Counted from the stretch's first letter, positions 1-7,077 are shown. The stretch is 7,836 bases of DNA from Planctomycetaceae bacterium (GCA_003445035.1 DLVV01000233.1:6403-14238), one strand, 5' to 3'. Notes: a model not told the origin generated them from the sequence alone. Numbers and translations are program-made.

Positions 1-68
1 CCGAGGACAAGCGGTGGATCCTGGGCAAGACGGCGCTGTCGGTGTACCGGTTCGGCAAGAAGACATGA
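1..68 (+). CDS. C-terminal end of upstream CDS (possible amidohydrolase), 5' truncated
   Basis: An open frame enters from the left edge and ends at TGA 66-68, giving 21 readable residues (codons from position 3). The tail contains DKRWILGKTALSVYRF. This resembles the last helix of TIM-barrel metal-dependent hydrolases (amidohydrolase family 2), which commonly end in a pattern like 'kILGgNAlrlyrF'. The match covers only about 16 residues, so the family call is tentative. That the frame is coding is supported by its G/C-rich third positions and by the tight placement of the next gene, whose SD lies 18 nt downstream of this stop. An in-frame ATG of the next gene (65-67) even overlaps this stop as ATGA. 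It is probably the gene upstream of the DUF1080 gene in the same operon. Confidence 0.5.
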   Translation, partial: EDKRWILGKTALSVYRFGKKT

Positions 69-86
69 CCAACCATGGAGACGGCC

Positions 87-92
87 AAGGAG
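87..92 (+). promoter_or_regulatory. Ribosome binding site of the DUF1080 gene
   Basis: AAGGAG lies 5 nt before ATG 98. It favours this start over the in-frame ATG at 65, which overlaps the previous stop but would put an uncharged 11-residue stretch ahead of the signal peptide. Confidence 0.6.
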
Positions 93-97
93 TCGAC

Positions 98-808
98 ATG
101 AGAACGCTGGTGCTGTGGACGTTGGTGAGCCTGCTGGCTCCGGGAGCCGCCCTGGCGGCTGACAGGTTCGAAACGATCTTCGACGGGAAGACGTTGAAGG
201 GCTGGAACGTGATACCCAAGGAGAAGCGGGGGCACTGGTCGGTCCGCGACGGTCTGCTGGTCGGCAAGACCGACGGCAAGGGATCGGACCTGCTCTTTCA
301 CGACAAGAACCTGGGTGACTACGAGCTGAAACTCAGTTACCGGTTCCGCACCAAGGGCAACTCGGGGATCCACATCCGCGGCCTGCTGGGCATCTCGAAG
401 ACGCACAAGGTCAGCGGTTACCACGCCGACTTCGGCCACGTCGGCATCGGTCCGCAGGTGCTGGGGTCGTGGGACTTCCACGGCTACCCCCGCGGTTCGT
501 ACCTGGTTCAACGGGGGCACCGCGTGGTGATCGCTGCCGACGGAAAGAAGACGGTGACAAAACTGGAGAAGGGGCTCGAGGCGAGTCATGTCAAGCGACA
601 GGGCTGGAACGATGTCCATGTGGTCGTGAAGGGTTACCGGATGTACTTCAAGATCAACGGCCGCGTGGCTTCGGAGGTGATCGACAACGAGAAGGCCAAG
701 CGGATTCCCAAGGGGATCATCGGCCTGCAGTTGCACGGTGGCCCGCCGATGGAAATCGAGTTCCGCAAGATCCAGCTGAAGCGACTCCAGGGGAACGCTT
801 CGCCATGA
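98..808 (+). CDS. Secreted DUF1080 / 3-keto-disaccharide hydrolase-like protein
   Basis: The predicted protein has 236 aa. Residues 1-20 form a clear Sec signal peptide: Met-Arg, a hydrophobic core to about residue 15, and a likely cleavage at AALA|AD. The mature part has the DUF1080 hallmarks (PF06439, a concanavalin-like beta-sandwich). These are the opening IFDGKTLKGW (27-36), GDYELKLSYRF with GNSGIHIR (73-94), and the closing GLQLHGGPPMEIEFRKIQL (209-227). Length is normal for a single-domain member. Some members of this family hydrolyse 3-keto-glycosides; many planctomycete paralogues are uncharacterised, so the substrate here is unknown. The ATG at 98 was chosen for its SD and signal peptide; 65 is an alternative. 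The stop overlaps the next start (ATGA, 805-808), implying translational coupling with the exported flavocytochrome. The product should act in the periplasm or on the cell surface. Confidence 0.9.
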   Translation: MRTLVLWTLVSLLAPGAALAADRFETIFDGKTLKGWNVIPKEKRGHWSVRDGLLVGKTDGKGSDLLFHDKNLGDYELKLSYRFRTKGNSGIHIRGLLGISKTHKVSGYHADFGHVGIGPQVLGSWDFHGYPRGSYLVQRGHRVVIAADGKKTVTKLEKGLEASHVKRQGWNDVHVVVKGYRMYFKINGRVASEVIDNEKAKRIPKGIIGLQLHGGPPMEIEFRKIQLKRLQGNASP

Positions 809-2604
809 CGTCACGGTCGGGTGCTGCTGCTGTCGTCCCTGCCACCGTCATGTTGGTGGCACTGGGGGTCGGGCTGGTCGTGGGCGGTCGGGACACCGTC
901 CGGATCGGCGGCGAACCACTATCGAGGTCGTCGAATGATCCGGCACCCACGGTTGTCGTGGTCGGAGCCGGTCTCTCGGGGCTGACGGCCGCACTGGAAC
1001 TGGCCGACGGTGGCGCCCAGGTGGTGGTCATTGACATGTCGAGCGTCTACGGCGGTCACGCGGTGATGTCCCAGGGGGGGGTGTCGATCGTCGACACGCC
1101 GGTGCAGGAAGCCGCCGGGCAGAAAGACTCGGCCGACCTGGCCTACAAGGACTTCATCGAGTGGGGTGAGGGGGCCAATCGCGAGTGGGTGAGGTACTAC
1201 GTTGATCACTCTCGGGAACAGATCTACGACTGGTTGATTGACCTGGGCGTACAGTTCTCGGGGATCGACTCGGCTCCGGGCAACACCGTCGACCGGTTTC
1301 ACCAGCCGGCCGGACGCGGTATCGGGCTGGTGACACCGGTTTACCGCGCATGCCTGGAACGGTCCAACGTCCGGTTCGCCTGGAACACCCGGGCCGATTC
1401 GCTGGTGGTCAACAACCAGCGGGTGACCGGGGTGCGGACGACCGACATGAGGGACGACACCGAGAAGACTTTCGAGGCCGATGCGGTGGTGCTGGCGACC
1501 GGCGGTTTTCAGAGCAATCTGGACCTGGTTCGGGAGTTCTGGCCGGCCGAGTTCGATTTCCCCAAGAAGATCCTGGCCGGGTCGGGACGGAACTCGATGG
1601 GGACCGGTCACGACATGGTTCGCAAGATCGGCGGAGCACTGGTCAAGATGGACTACCAGTGGAACTACTATTCGGGCCTGCCCGATCCTCAGAATCCCGG
1701 CAGCAACAAGGGGCTCAACGCGGCCAACATGTGGGGGATCCTGGTCAACTGGCAGGGGAGACGGTTTGCCAATGACCACGGTTGGGCCAAGGACGTGATG
1801 CCGGCACTGCTGCGGCAGGAGCAAGTCACCTGCTGGGCCATTTTCGACGAGAAGACCAAGAAGGAGTTCAGCGTTTCGGGATCGGACTGGGCCGATGCCG
1901 AGAAGGTCGAACGGCTGATCTTTCAGGATCCGAAGCTGGTGCAGTCGGCCGACACGCTCGAGGAACTGGCCCGGAAGTCGGGGCTGCCGGTGGAGGGGCT
2001 GACAAGTACGATTCGGCGGTACAACTCGTTGATCGAGAAAGGTGTCGATGACGATTTCGGGCGGTTCGGACCGGGCAAGACCAAGTTCAACAATGAGGCG
2101 TCGGTGAAGATCGAGACGCCGCCGTTCTACGCGATCCAGACGTTTCCCCTGACCCGCAAGAGCATGGGAGGCGTGGCGATTGACCTCGCCTGCCGGGTGG
2201 TCGACAAGAAGGACCAGCCGATCCCGGGACTGTACGCCGTGGGCGAGTTGACCGGGTTGGCGTTGATCAACGGCAAGGCGGCACTCGAGGGAACATTCCT
2301 GGGGCCGTGTGTGGTCACCGGCCGCGTGGCGGCCAGGTCCATTCTCAAGGCGGCCGGCTGGAAGCGACCGATCGAGTCGGTCGACGTGCAGAGATGTGCC
2401 GACTGTCACGATGTGGCCGGTGACATCGCCGACTCCCGCCCGGGATACTGGCACTTCGAAAAGGTGCACGCCAAGGTGCTCGAGCAGAAGCTCGACTGCC
2501 GCCAGTGTCACGGCGAGTTGTCCCCGTACCGAGAGGACGATCACCGGATCAACCCACGGGTGCTGACGGCGGCGTGCATGAGGTGCCACACGGGACGGGA
2601 ATAG
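805..2604 (+). CDS. Exported FAD-binding dehydrogenase with C-terminal triheme cytochrome c tail (flavocytochrome)
   Basis: The predicted protein has 599 aa. Residues 7-27 are a hydrophobic segment (Sec signal or N-terminal anchor; no twin arginine, no clear cleavage site). Residues about 48-515 form a flavoprotein of the FAD_binding_2 (fumarate reductase / ketosteroid dehydrogenase) superfamily. It shows the dinucleotide motif VVVGAGLSGL (51-60), ATGGF at 231-235, SMGGVAID at 453-460 and GLYAVGELTGL at 475-485. The segments GGHAVMSQGG (83-92), GNTVDRFHQPAGRG (159-172) and ALEGTFLG (493-500) recall COG3573 'predicted FAD-binding dehydrogenases'. Residues about 520-599 add three CxxCH haem c sites (531, 565 and 591). 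Covalent haem attachment implies function outside the cytoplasm. The protein probably oxidises, or less likely reduces, an unknown substrate and exchanges electrons through its haems. The start at 805 overlaps the DUF1080 stop and is preceded by AGGGGA (789-794). The open frame continues upstream to 469, but that part only shadows the DUF1080 gene. Residues 90-93 are encoded across an 8-G run (1074-1081). Confidence 0.9.
   Translation: MTSRSGAAAVVPATVMLVALGVGLVVGGRDTVRIGGEPLSRSSNDPAPTVVVVGAGLSGLTAALELADGGAQVVVIDMSSVYGGHAVMSQGGVSIVDTPVQEAAGQKDSADLAYKDFIEWGEGANREWVRYYVDHSREQIYDWLIDLGVQFSGIDSAPGNTVDRFHQPAGRGIGLVTPVYRACLERSNVRFAWNTRADSLVVNNQRVTGVRTTDMRDDTEKTFEADAVVLATGGFQSNLDLVREFWPAEFDFPKKILAGSGRNSMGTGHDMVRKIGGALVKMDYQWNYYSGLPDPQNPGSNKGLNAANMWGILVNWQGRRFANDHGWAKDVMPALLRQEQVTCWAIFDEKTKKEFSVSGSDWADAEKVERLIFQDPKLVQSADTLEELARKSGLPVEGLTSTIRRYNSLIEKGVDDDFGRFGPGKTKFNNEASVKIETPPFYAIQTFPLTRKSMGGVAIDLACRVVDKKDQPIPGLYAVGELTGLALINGKAALEGTFLGPCVVTGRVAARSILKAAGWKRPIESVDVQRCADCHDVAGDIADSRPGYWHFEKVHAKVLEQKLDCRQCHGELSPYREDDHRINPRVLTAACMRCHTGRE
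2362..2601 (+). other. C-terminal three-haem cytochrome c domain of the flavocytochrome
   Basis: This codes for residues about 520-599. The CxxCH motifs are CADCH (531-535), CRQCH (565-569) and CMRCH (591-595). Three further histidines lie outside the motifs (H550, H555, H580), one possible distal ligand per haem, which suggests low-spin bis-His haems. The order is flavin domain then haems. This is the reverse of Shewanella-type flavocytochrome c3, where the tetrahaem domain is N-terminal. Confidence 0.85.
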
Positions 2605-2625
2605 TCGGCGGCGAAGTGAATTCTG

Positions 2626-2630
2626 GGAGG
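2626..2630 (+). promoter_or_regulatory. Ribosome binding site of the DAO-family gene
   Basis: GGAGG inside a purine-rich run (2625-2634) lies 7 nt before GTG 2638. It decides the start in favour of this GTG and so of the long N-terminal extension, rather than internal ATGs at 2860 or 2914. Confidence 0.65.
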
Positions 2631-2637
2631 GGAAGGC

Positions 2638-4206
2638 GTGAGCGTGGACCGTGACAGGCGCGAGGTCGATCGATTTCTCTCGGAACGGAACGTCAGCCTG
2701 CTGAGCCGGGTTGGGTTCGTGATCGAGTTGCTGGTCGGCTTGCGGAAGCAGGACTTCCAGGCGGCCGGACATTTTGTCCAGCTCAATTGGAAAGACGATC
2801 CGCTGCCGTTGCGTTGGCTCAAGTTCACCGGCTGGGCTCTTTACCAGGTTTGGATCAACATGCCGCTAGGGCTGCATTGCCTGAACATCCGTGGTCGGGT
2901 GTCGCGGACACCGATGTGGCTGGAGGACGAGAACCCGTGGGAGGAGTATCCCTGGCGGACGGATGAGGCCGCCAGGTTCCCCAGCCGGGCCGACGTTGTG
3001 GTGATCGGTGCCGGGTTCACCGGGGCAGCGGCCGCTTACCACTGGGCGAGACGGGCCCCGGGCGATCGCCGGCTGGTGGTGCTCGAGATGGACGACCCGG
3101 CCAGCGGGGCATCGGGTCGGAACGAGGGCCTGGTGGTGATGGGCCGTTACTTCAAGATGGTTCGTGACACGGTCGGCAAGAACCTGTCCGAGGTCCGGCC
3201 CGACCTGGACACCGACGGCCGCAAGCAACTGGCCAGCCGGTTTGCCAAGGCCTATTGCCAGGCGGCCTACCAGAATGCGGAATTGATCGAGCAGGCGATC
3301 GAGGCTCACGAATTCCGCTGCGACTACAACCGCGCCGGATGGGTGCAGGCCCGGACCGAGGAGGAACAGAAGTCGCTGAGAATTTCGGCGCGGCTGGCCG
3401 AGAAGTCCGGCTGTGATGACTGGACAATGATCGAGCCCTCCGAGGCGAGGAAGCTGACTGGGATGCGGGTGAACCATCCGGCCGGATACTCGAAACAGGC
3501 TGCCAGTTGGCATCCGGCCAAGTGGGTCTGGAGCCTGTTGCGGGAGGCGCTGGCCGCCGAGCAGGTCGATCTGTACACGCGGACGCGGGTTGAGCGGGTG
3601 GTGGCCAACAAGGACGGATACGTGGTCGAAACCTCGCGGGGAACCGTGGCCTGCCGACACGTGTTCTACGCCACCGAGTCGTACACCCCGATGCTGGAGG
3701 CGGCGTTTCACGACGCGATCCTGCCCATTCAGGAGCAGGCGGCCTCCGGTGAAGGGGGGCCGGTGTCAATGAAGCCGCACATCGGCATCAGCGGTTCGTG
3801 GTACTTCGCCGGGCGTTACGGGAACGAGGTGCTGTGGGGGTCGGGGGGGTCGCGGGTTCCCGACCGGGAGGCCGGTCGGAACAAGCCGTCGCGATTCCTG
3901 ACCCGTTTCGCGGCCGCAGAGATGCGGAAGCATTTCGGGCCGTACGAACTGGACCTGGACAACGAGTGGAGCGGGACGGTGGGGTACACTCCGGACGAGT
4001 ACCCGATCGTGGGCTCGATCGACGGCAAGGGCCGCTGGATCGTTGCGGGGATGTGCGGGTCGGGCAGCGGCGTGTCTTTCAACGGCGCCCGTTGCATCGT
4101 CAACCGCATCCTCGGTCTTGACGACGAGCCAGACGACTATCCCGAGGAGTACTTTGCTCCCAGCCGCCTGCTCGACCCGGCCAACCACCAGTGGCCGTCG
4201 GTCTAG
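2638..4206 (+). CDS. FAD-dependent oxidoreductase, DAO family, with N-terminal extension
   Basis: The predicted protein has 522 aa with a GTG start and strong SD. The FAD domain begins late: ADVVVIGAGFTGAAAAYHWA (118-137) holds GxGxxG at 124-129, and E150 ends the second beta strand to bind the ribose. SGASGRNEGLV (156-166) is the usual DAO second motif. YTPDEYPIVGSI (450-461) and GMCGSGSGVSFNGA (471-484) close the flavin site as in glycine oxidase and gamma-glutamylputrescine oxidase relatives (PF01266). Members oxidise secondary or primary amines or amino acids; the substrate here cannot be read from sequence. Residues 1 to about 90 match no domain I recognise, are Trp/Leu-rich and have no signal peptide, so the enzyme is probably cytoplasmic or peripherally membrane-bound. 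It follows the flavocytochrome by 33 nt on the same strand, so co-transcription is likely. Its stop sits one base from the stop of the convergent DUF1501 gene. Confidence 0.87.
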   Translation: MSVDRDRREVDRFLSERNVSLLSRVGFVIELLVGLRKQDFQAAGHFVQLNWKDDPLPLRWLKFTGWALYQVWINMPLGLHCLNIRGRVSRTPMWLEDENPWEEYPWRTDEAARFPSRADVVVIGAGFTGAAAAYHWARRAPGDRRLVVLEMDDPASGASGRNEGLVVMGRYFKMVRDTVGKNLSEVRPDLDTDGRKQLASRFAKAYCQAAYQNAELIEQAIEAHEFRCDYNRAGWVQARTEEEQKSLRISARLAEKSGCDDWTMIEPSEARKLTGMRVNHPAGYSKQAASWHPAKWVWSLLREALAAEQVDLYTRTRVERVVANKDGYVVETSRGTVACRHVFYATESYTPMLEAAFHDAILPIQEQAASGEGGPVSMKPHIGISGSWYFAGRYGNEVLWGSGGSRVPDREAGRNKPSRFLTRFAAAEMRKHFGPYELDLDNEWSGTVGYTPDEYPIVGSIDGKGRWIVAGMCGSGSGVSFNGARCIVNRILGLDDEPDDYPEEYFAPSRLLDPANHQWPSV

Positions 4207-4207
4207 C

Positions 4208-5635
4208 CTAGGCCAACAGTCCCGGGACCGGGCTGCCCTCGGCGATGCGGCGGGGCCGGCCGGCGATGTCTTCGAGCACGGTCTCGTGGGGAATCCCCAG
4301 CGCCTCGTAGAGCGTGGCGGCGATGTCGTCGGGTGAGGACTTGGCGTCGATCACTTCCCCGGCGTTCTTGTCGGTGGCCCCGATCACCCGCCCGGATTTC
4401 ACTCCGCAGCCGGCCCACAGTACCGAGTAGGCCCGCCCCCAGTGGTCCCGGCCCCCGTCCTTGCTCTTGTTGATCTTCGGCGTGCGTCCCATTTCGCCCA
4501 TCACGATCACCAGTGTCTCGGCCAGCAGGCCCCGTGTATCGAGATCCTCGATCAACGCCGAGAGCGACTGGTCGAATTCCGGCAGCAGCGTGTCGTTGTA
4601 GAGCCGGAAGTGGTCGAAGTGGGTGTCCCAGATCTGGAAGGAGGACAGGCGGGGGTTCTTGGGATTGGAGACCGCGTTGGCGGTGACGAAGCGAACGCCC
4701 GACTCGACCAGGCGACGAGCCAGCAGCATCACCTGCCCCATCTCGAATCGTCCGTAGCGGTCGTGGACGGCGGCGGGTTCCTTGGAGAGATCGAAAGCGG
4801 ACTGGCATTCCGGCGAGAGGATCAGGTCGAGAGCCTTGTCCTGGTGTGCCTGCAGCGTGCGTGCGGCCGCGTCGTCGCGGGCGGCGGAGAAGGCACTGTC
4901 GACGGAGCCCAGCAGGTTCCGCCGCGAGGCAAGCCGCGATTGCGAGACGTCCTTGGGAAGAGCCAGCGAGCGGGGGCCCGGCAGCTTGCCGTTCCAGACG
5001 GGGGCCTTGGACATCATGCGGTTGCGGGCAACCGGGAACGGATCGTACTGACGGCCCAGCCAGCCTCCGCCGGCACTCGGCGTGGGAAAGCCCATGTCGA
5101 AGAGCAACCGCGGGGTCAGCACGCTGCTGGGCAGGTGAGCCGGTGCGGGCTGGATCCGGGAGACAACCGAACCGTAGGTCGGGTGGTCCATCGGGGTGGG
5201 CTGGATACTGGAATCGTTGCCGGGGGTGTGTCCACTGAGCACGTAGGCGGCTGAACTGTTGTGCCCCGAGAGCGGATGGGAGGCCGAACGCAGAATCGTA
5301 TAGTCGTCGGTCAACCGCGACAGCCGTGGCAGCATGTTGGAGATCTGTGTGCCCGGAACGCTGGTGGCGATCGGCCGGTATGGCCCACGGATCCCCTCGG
5401 GGGCCTCGGGCTTCATATCGAACGTGTCCATCTGGGCCTGGCCACCGTTGAGGAACATGAAGATGCAGTTCCTGGCCGGTTTTCGAACCCGGGAGGCGAT
5501 CGCTCGCTGCACCGACTCGAGCCGTAGCATGCCGGAGAGCGACAGGCCGCCGATTCCGAGCAGGCCGGCCCGAAGCAGGTCGCGCCGGGTCCAGTCACCC
5601 TGGGCAGCGGCGGGGGTGTCGAAGAGTCGGATCAT
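4208..5635 (-). CDS. Tat-exported DUF1501 family protein
   Basis: The predicted protein has 475 aa. The N-terminus has a twin-arginine signal, WTRRDLLRAGLLGIGGLSLS (15-34), typical of DUF1501 proteins (PF07394, alkaline-phosphatase/sulfatase-like fold). Family landmarks follow in order: MFLNGGQAQMDTFDMKP (60-76), GIRGPYRPIATSVPGTQISN (81-100), GHNSSAAYVLSGH (124-136), FQIWDTHFDHF (333-343), VMGEMGRTPKIN (378-389), GGRDHWGRAYSVLWAGCGV (394-412) and a C-terminal GRPRRIAEG. Length is usual. Many members read GGPSQ or GGPSH where this one has GGQAQ; that position is variable, so loss of activity is not implied. The family is usually encoded beside PSCyt1/DUF1549/DUF1553 genes and its biochemical role is unknown. 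ATG 5635 was chosen because it places the Tat motif near the N-terminus; the frame stays open to 5758 but would overlap the divergent M20 gene. No Shine-Dalgarno sequence is visible before it. Confidence 0.92.
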   Translation of the reverse strand: MIRLFDTPAAAQGDWTRRDLLRAGLLGIGGLSLSGMLRLESVQRAIASRVRKPARNCIFMFLNGGQAQMDTFDMKPEAPEGIRGPYRPIATSVPGTQISNMLPRLSRLTDDYTILRSASHPLSGHNSSAAYVLSGHTPGNDSSIQPTPMDHPTYGSVVSRIQPAPAHLPSSVLTPRLLFDMGFPTPSAGGGWLGRQYDPFPVARNRMMSKAPVWNGKLPGPRSLALPKDVSQSRLASRRNLLGSVDSAFSAARDDAAARTLQAHQDKALDLILSPECQSAFDLSKEPAAVHDRYGRFEMGQVMLLARRLVESGVRFVTANAVSNPKNPRLSSFQIWDTHFDHFRLYNDTLLPEFDQSLSALIEDLDTRGLLAETLVIVMGEMGRTPKINKSKDGGRDHWGRAYSVLWAGCGVKSGRVIGATDKNAGEVIDAKSSPDDIAATLYEALGIPHETVLEDIAGRPRRIAEGSPVPGLLA

Positions 5636-5739
5636 GGCTGGGGCCGGACGGACTGGAGGTACGCTTATGCTACTATTCTTATCGGCCGTGTGCCATGTGC
5701 GTCTGATTCGTTGATTTCCGAGACCCTGGAGGCCACACC
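5636..5739. promoter_or_regulatory. Divergent intergenic region, likely promoters for DUF1501 (-) and M20 (+) genes
   Basis: This 104-bp gap separates two divergently transcribed starts and contains an AT-rich island (about 5664-5682) in otherwise GC-rich DNA. On the + strand TGCTACTAT (5668-5676) could be a weak extended -10, about 57 nt of leader before GTG 5740. On the - strand TAGCAT (5672 down to 5667) could be a weak -10. Neither has a convincing -35, so exact promoters are uncertain. The SD of the M20 gene, GGAGG (5728-5732), lies 7 nt before its GTG. Confidence 0.4.
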
Positions 5740-7077
5740 GTGACGACCGCCGGAGCACTGAAAGAGACCGTCTGCCAGTCGATCGAAGAGAATCGCGACC
5801 GGATCATCGGCGTGGGCGAGGCGATCATGGATGACCCCGAACTGGGGTTCAAGGAACATCGCACTGCCGAAAAGGTGCAGGAGGTTTTCACCGATCTGGG
5901 ACTGGAATTCGACAGCGGGCTGGGGCTGACCGGCGTCAAGGCGGTGCTCCGCGGCGGTCGGCCCGGGCCGACGGTGGCGCTGATGGGAGAACTGGATGCC
6001 CTGCAGGTTCCCGGTCATCCCCGTGCCAATCCCGACACCCAGGCGGCCCACGCCTGCGGACACAATGCCCAGATTGCCGGCCTGATGGGAGCCGCGGTGG
6101 GGTTGCAGGCCTCGGGCATCGCCCAGGAACTGGCCGGCAACATCGTGTTCCTGGCGGTTCCCGCCGAAGAGTACGTCGAGATCGACTACCGGCTGGGATT
6201 GGTTCGCGAAGGGAAGACGTCGTTTCTGTGCGGGAAGCAGGAATTGATCAAGCTGGGTCATTTCGACGACGTCGACATGGCGGTGATGATTCACACCAAG
6301 AGTCCGGCGTGGGAGGATGGGACGCACGGCGTGGGGATTTCGTCCAACGGTTTCCTGGCCAAGACGGTCACGTTCCGCGGCGTGGCGGCCCACGCCGGTG
6401 GCGCGCCCGAACAGGGGGTCAATGCCCTCTACGCAGCGCAACTCGCCCTGTCCGGGATCAACTCGCATCGCGAGACGTTTCGTGATGAGGATTGTGTGCG
6501 GGTGCATCCGATCATCACCAAGGGGGGGGACCTGGTGAACGTGATCCCCTCGGAAGTCCGGCTCGAGACCTACGTGCGGGCCAAGACGGCGGAGGCGATC
6601 CGGGACGCGGCTTCTCGGGTGGACGCCTGTCTCAAGGGCGCTGCGATGGCCATGCGATGTCGTGTCGAGATCGACACGGTTCCGGGCAATCTGCCGTTGA
6701 ACAATGATGCCAATCTCCGCGACCTGTTCCGCCGCAACGCGGCGACGATCTTCGAGGAGGATGGCTACCGCGATTATCCTCACGGCGGCGGTTCGACCGA
6801 CGCCGGCGATCTGAGCCAGCTGATGCCCGTGCTGCACCCGGTGATGGCCGGGGCCCATGGGGAACCGCACAGTGTCGACTGGCACATCGCCGACACCGAC
6901 AACGGGTACGTCTCGCCGGCCAAGACATTGGCGATGATGGCTGTGGACCTGCTGGCCGACGACGCCAGCACCGGACGGCAGGTGCTCGAGGAGTTCACGC
7001 CGGGAATGTCCCAGGACGAGTACCTCTCGGTTCAGGAGGATGTCTTTCGCACCGAGCTCTTTGACGGCGCGGCGTGA
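5740..7077 (+). CDS. M20-family metallopeptidase / amidohydrolase (M20D, AbgB-like)
   Basis: The predicted protein has 445 aa, a GTG start with GGAGG 7 nt upstream, and no signal peptide, so it is cytoplasmic. It has the binuclear metal site pattern of M20 amidohydrolases: GELDALQVPGHP (83-94), HACGHNAQIAG (104-114; Cys106 and His108 likely ligands), VPAEEYVE (140-147; Glu143/144 catalytic and metal-binding), MIHTK around His185, GGGSTDAGDLS (349-359) and GAHGEPHS (371-378). The lid/dimerisation domain lies around residues 200-320 and includes GVAAHAGGAPEQGVNAL (214-230). This arrangement, with CGHN and GSTDxGDxS, is closest to the aminobenzoyl-glutamate / N-acyl-amino-acid / indole-acetyl-amino-acid hydrolase branch. 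It should cleave an amide bond of an N-acylated amino acid or small peptide conjugate; the actual substrate is unknown. Residues 261-264 span an 8-G run (6522-6529) with the frame intact. Confidence 0.92.
   Translation: MTTAGALKETVCQSIEENRDRIIGVGEAIMDDPELGFKEHRTAEKVQEVFTDLGLEFDSGLGLTGVKAVLRGGRPGPTVALMGELDALQVPGHPRANPDTQAAHACGHNAQIAGLMGAAVGLQASGIAQELAGNIVFLAVPAEEYVEIDYRLGLVREGKTSFLCGKQELIKLGHFDDVDMAVMIHTKSPAWEDGTHGVGISSNGFLAKTVTFRGVAAHAGGAPEQGVNALYAAQLALSGINSHRETFRDEDCVRVHPIITKGGDLVNVIPSEVRLETYVRAKTAEAIRDAASRVDACLKGAAMAMRCRVEIDTVPGNLPLNNDANLRDLFRRNAATIFEEDGYRDYPHGGGSTDAGDLSQLMPVLHPVMAGAHGEPHSVDWHIADTDNGYVSPAKTLAMMAVDLLADDASTGRQVLEEFTPGMSQDEYLSVQEDVFRTELFDGAA

Noticed and set aside
469..804. 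Upstream in-frame extension of the flavocytochrome, overlapping the DUF1080 gene
   Set aside because: It is an out-of-frame reading of the DUF1080 coding sequence. Starting at 805 gives the hydrophobic export segment and the ATGA overlap.
1074..1081. Eight-G runs (here and at 6522-6529) as phase-variable tracts or frameshift sites
   Set aside because: Both lie in glycine codons of intact frames in a GC-rich genome. Nothing else suggests phase variation, although they are possible sequencing-error spots.
919..2772. 617-codon open frame on the - strand opposite the flavocytochrome
   Set aside because: It is a mirror of a high-GC coding frame. The translation has no recognisable domain, is rich in Arg, His and Pro, and lies opposite a gene with clear family motifs.
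4217..4235. Small inverted repeat just after the DAO stop (CAG-T-CCCG / CGGG-CTG) as a terminator
   Set aside because: The stem is short with a bulge, no T-run follows on either strand, and it lies within the last DUF1501 codons.
4442..5254. 270-codon + strand open frame inside the DUF1501 gene
   Set aside because: It is antisense to a gene with Tat signal and many family motifs, and has no recognisable protein features of its own.
5665..6885. 406-codon open frame on the - strand opposite the M20 gene
   Set aside because: Composition is typical of an antisense shadow. It covers the intergenic region and the M20 coding frame and shows no domain signal.
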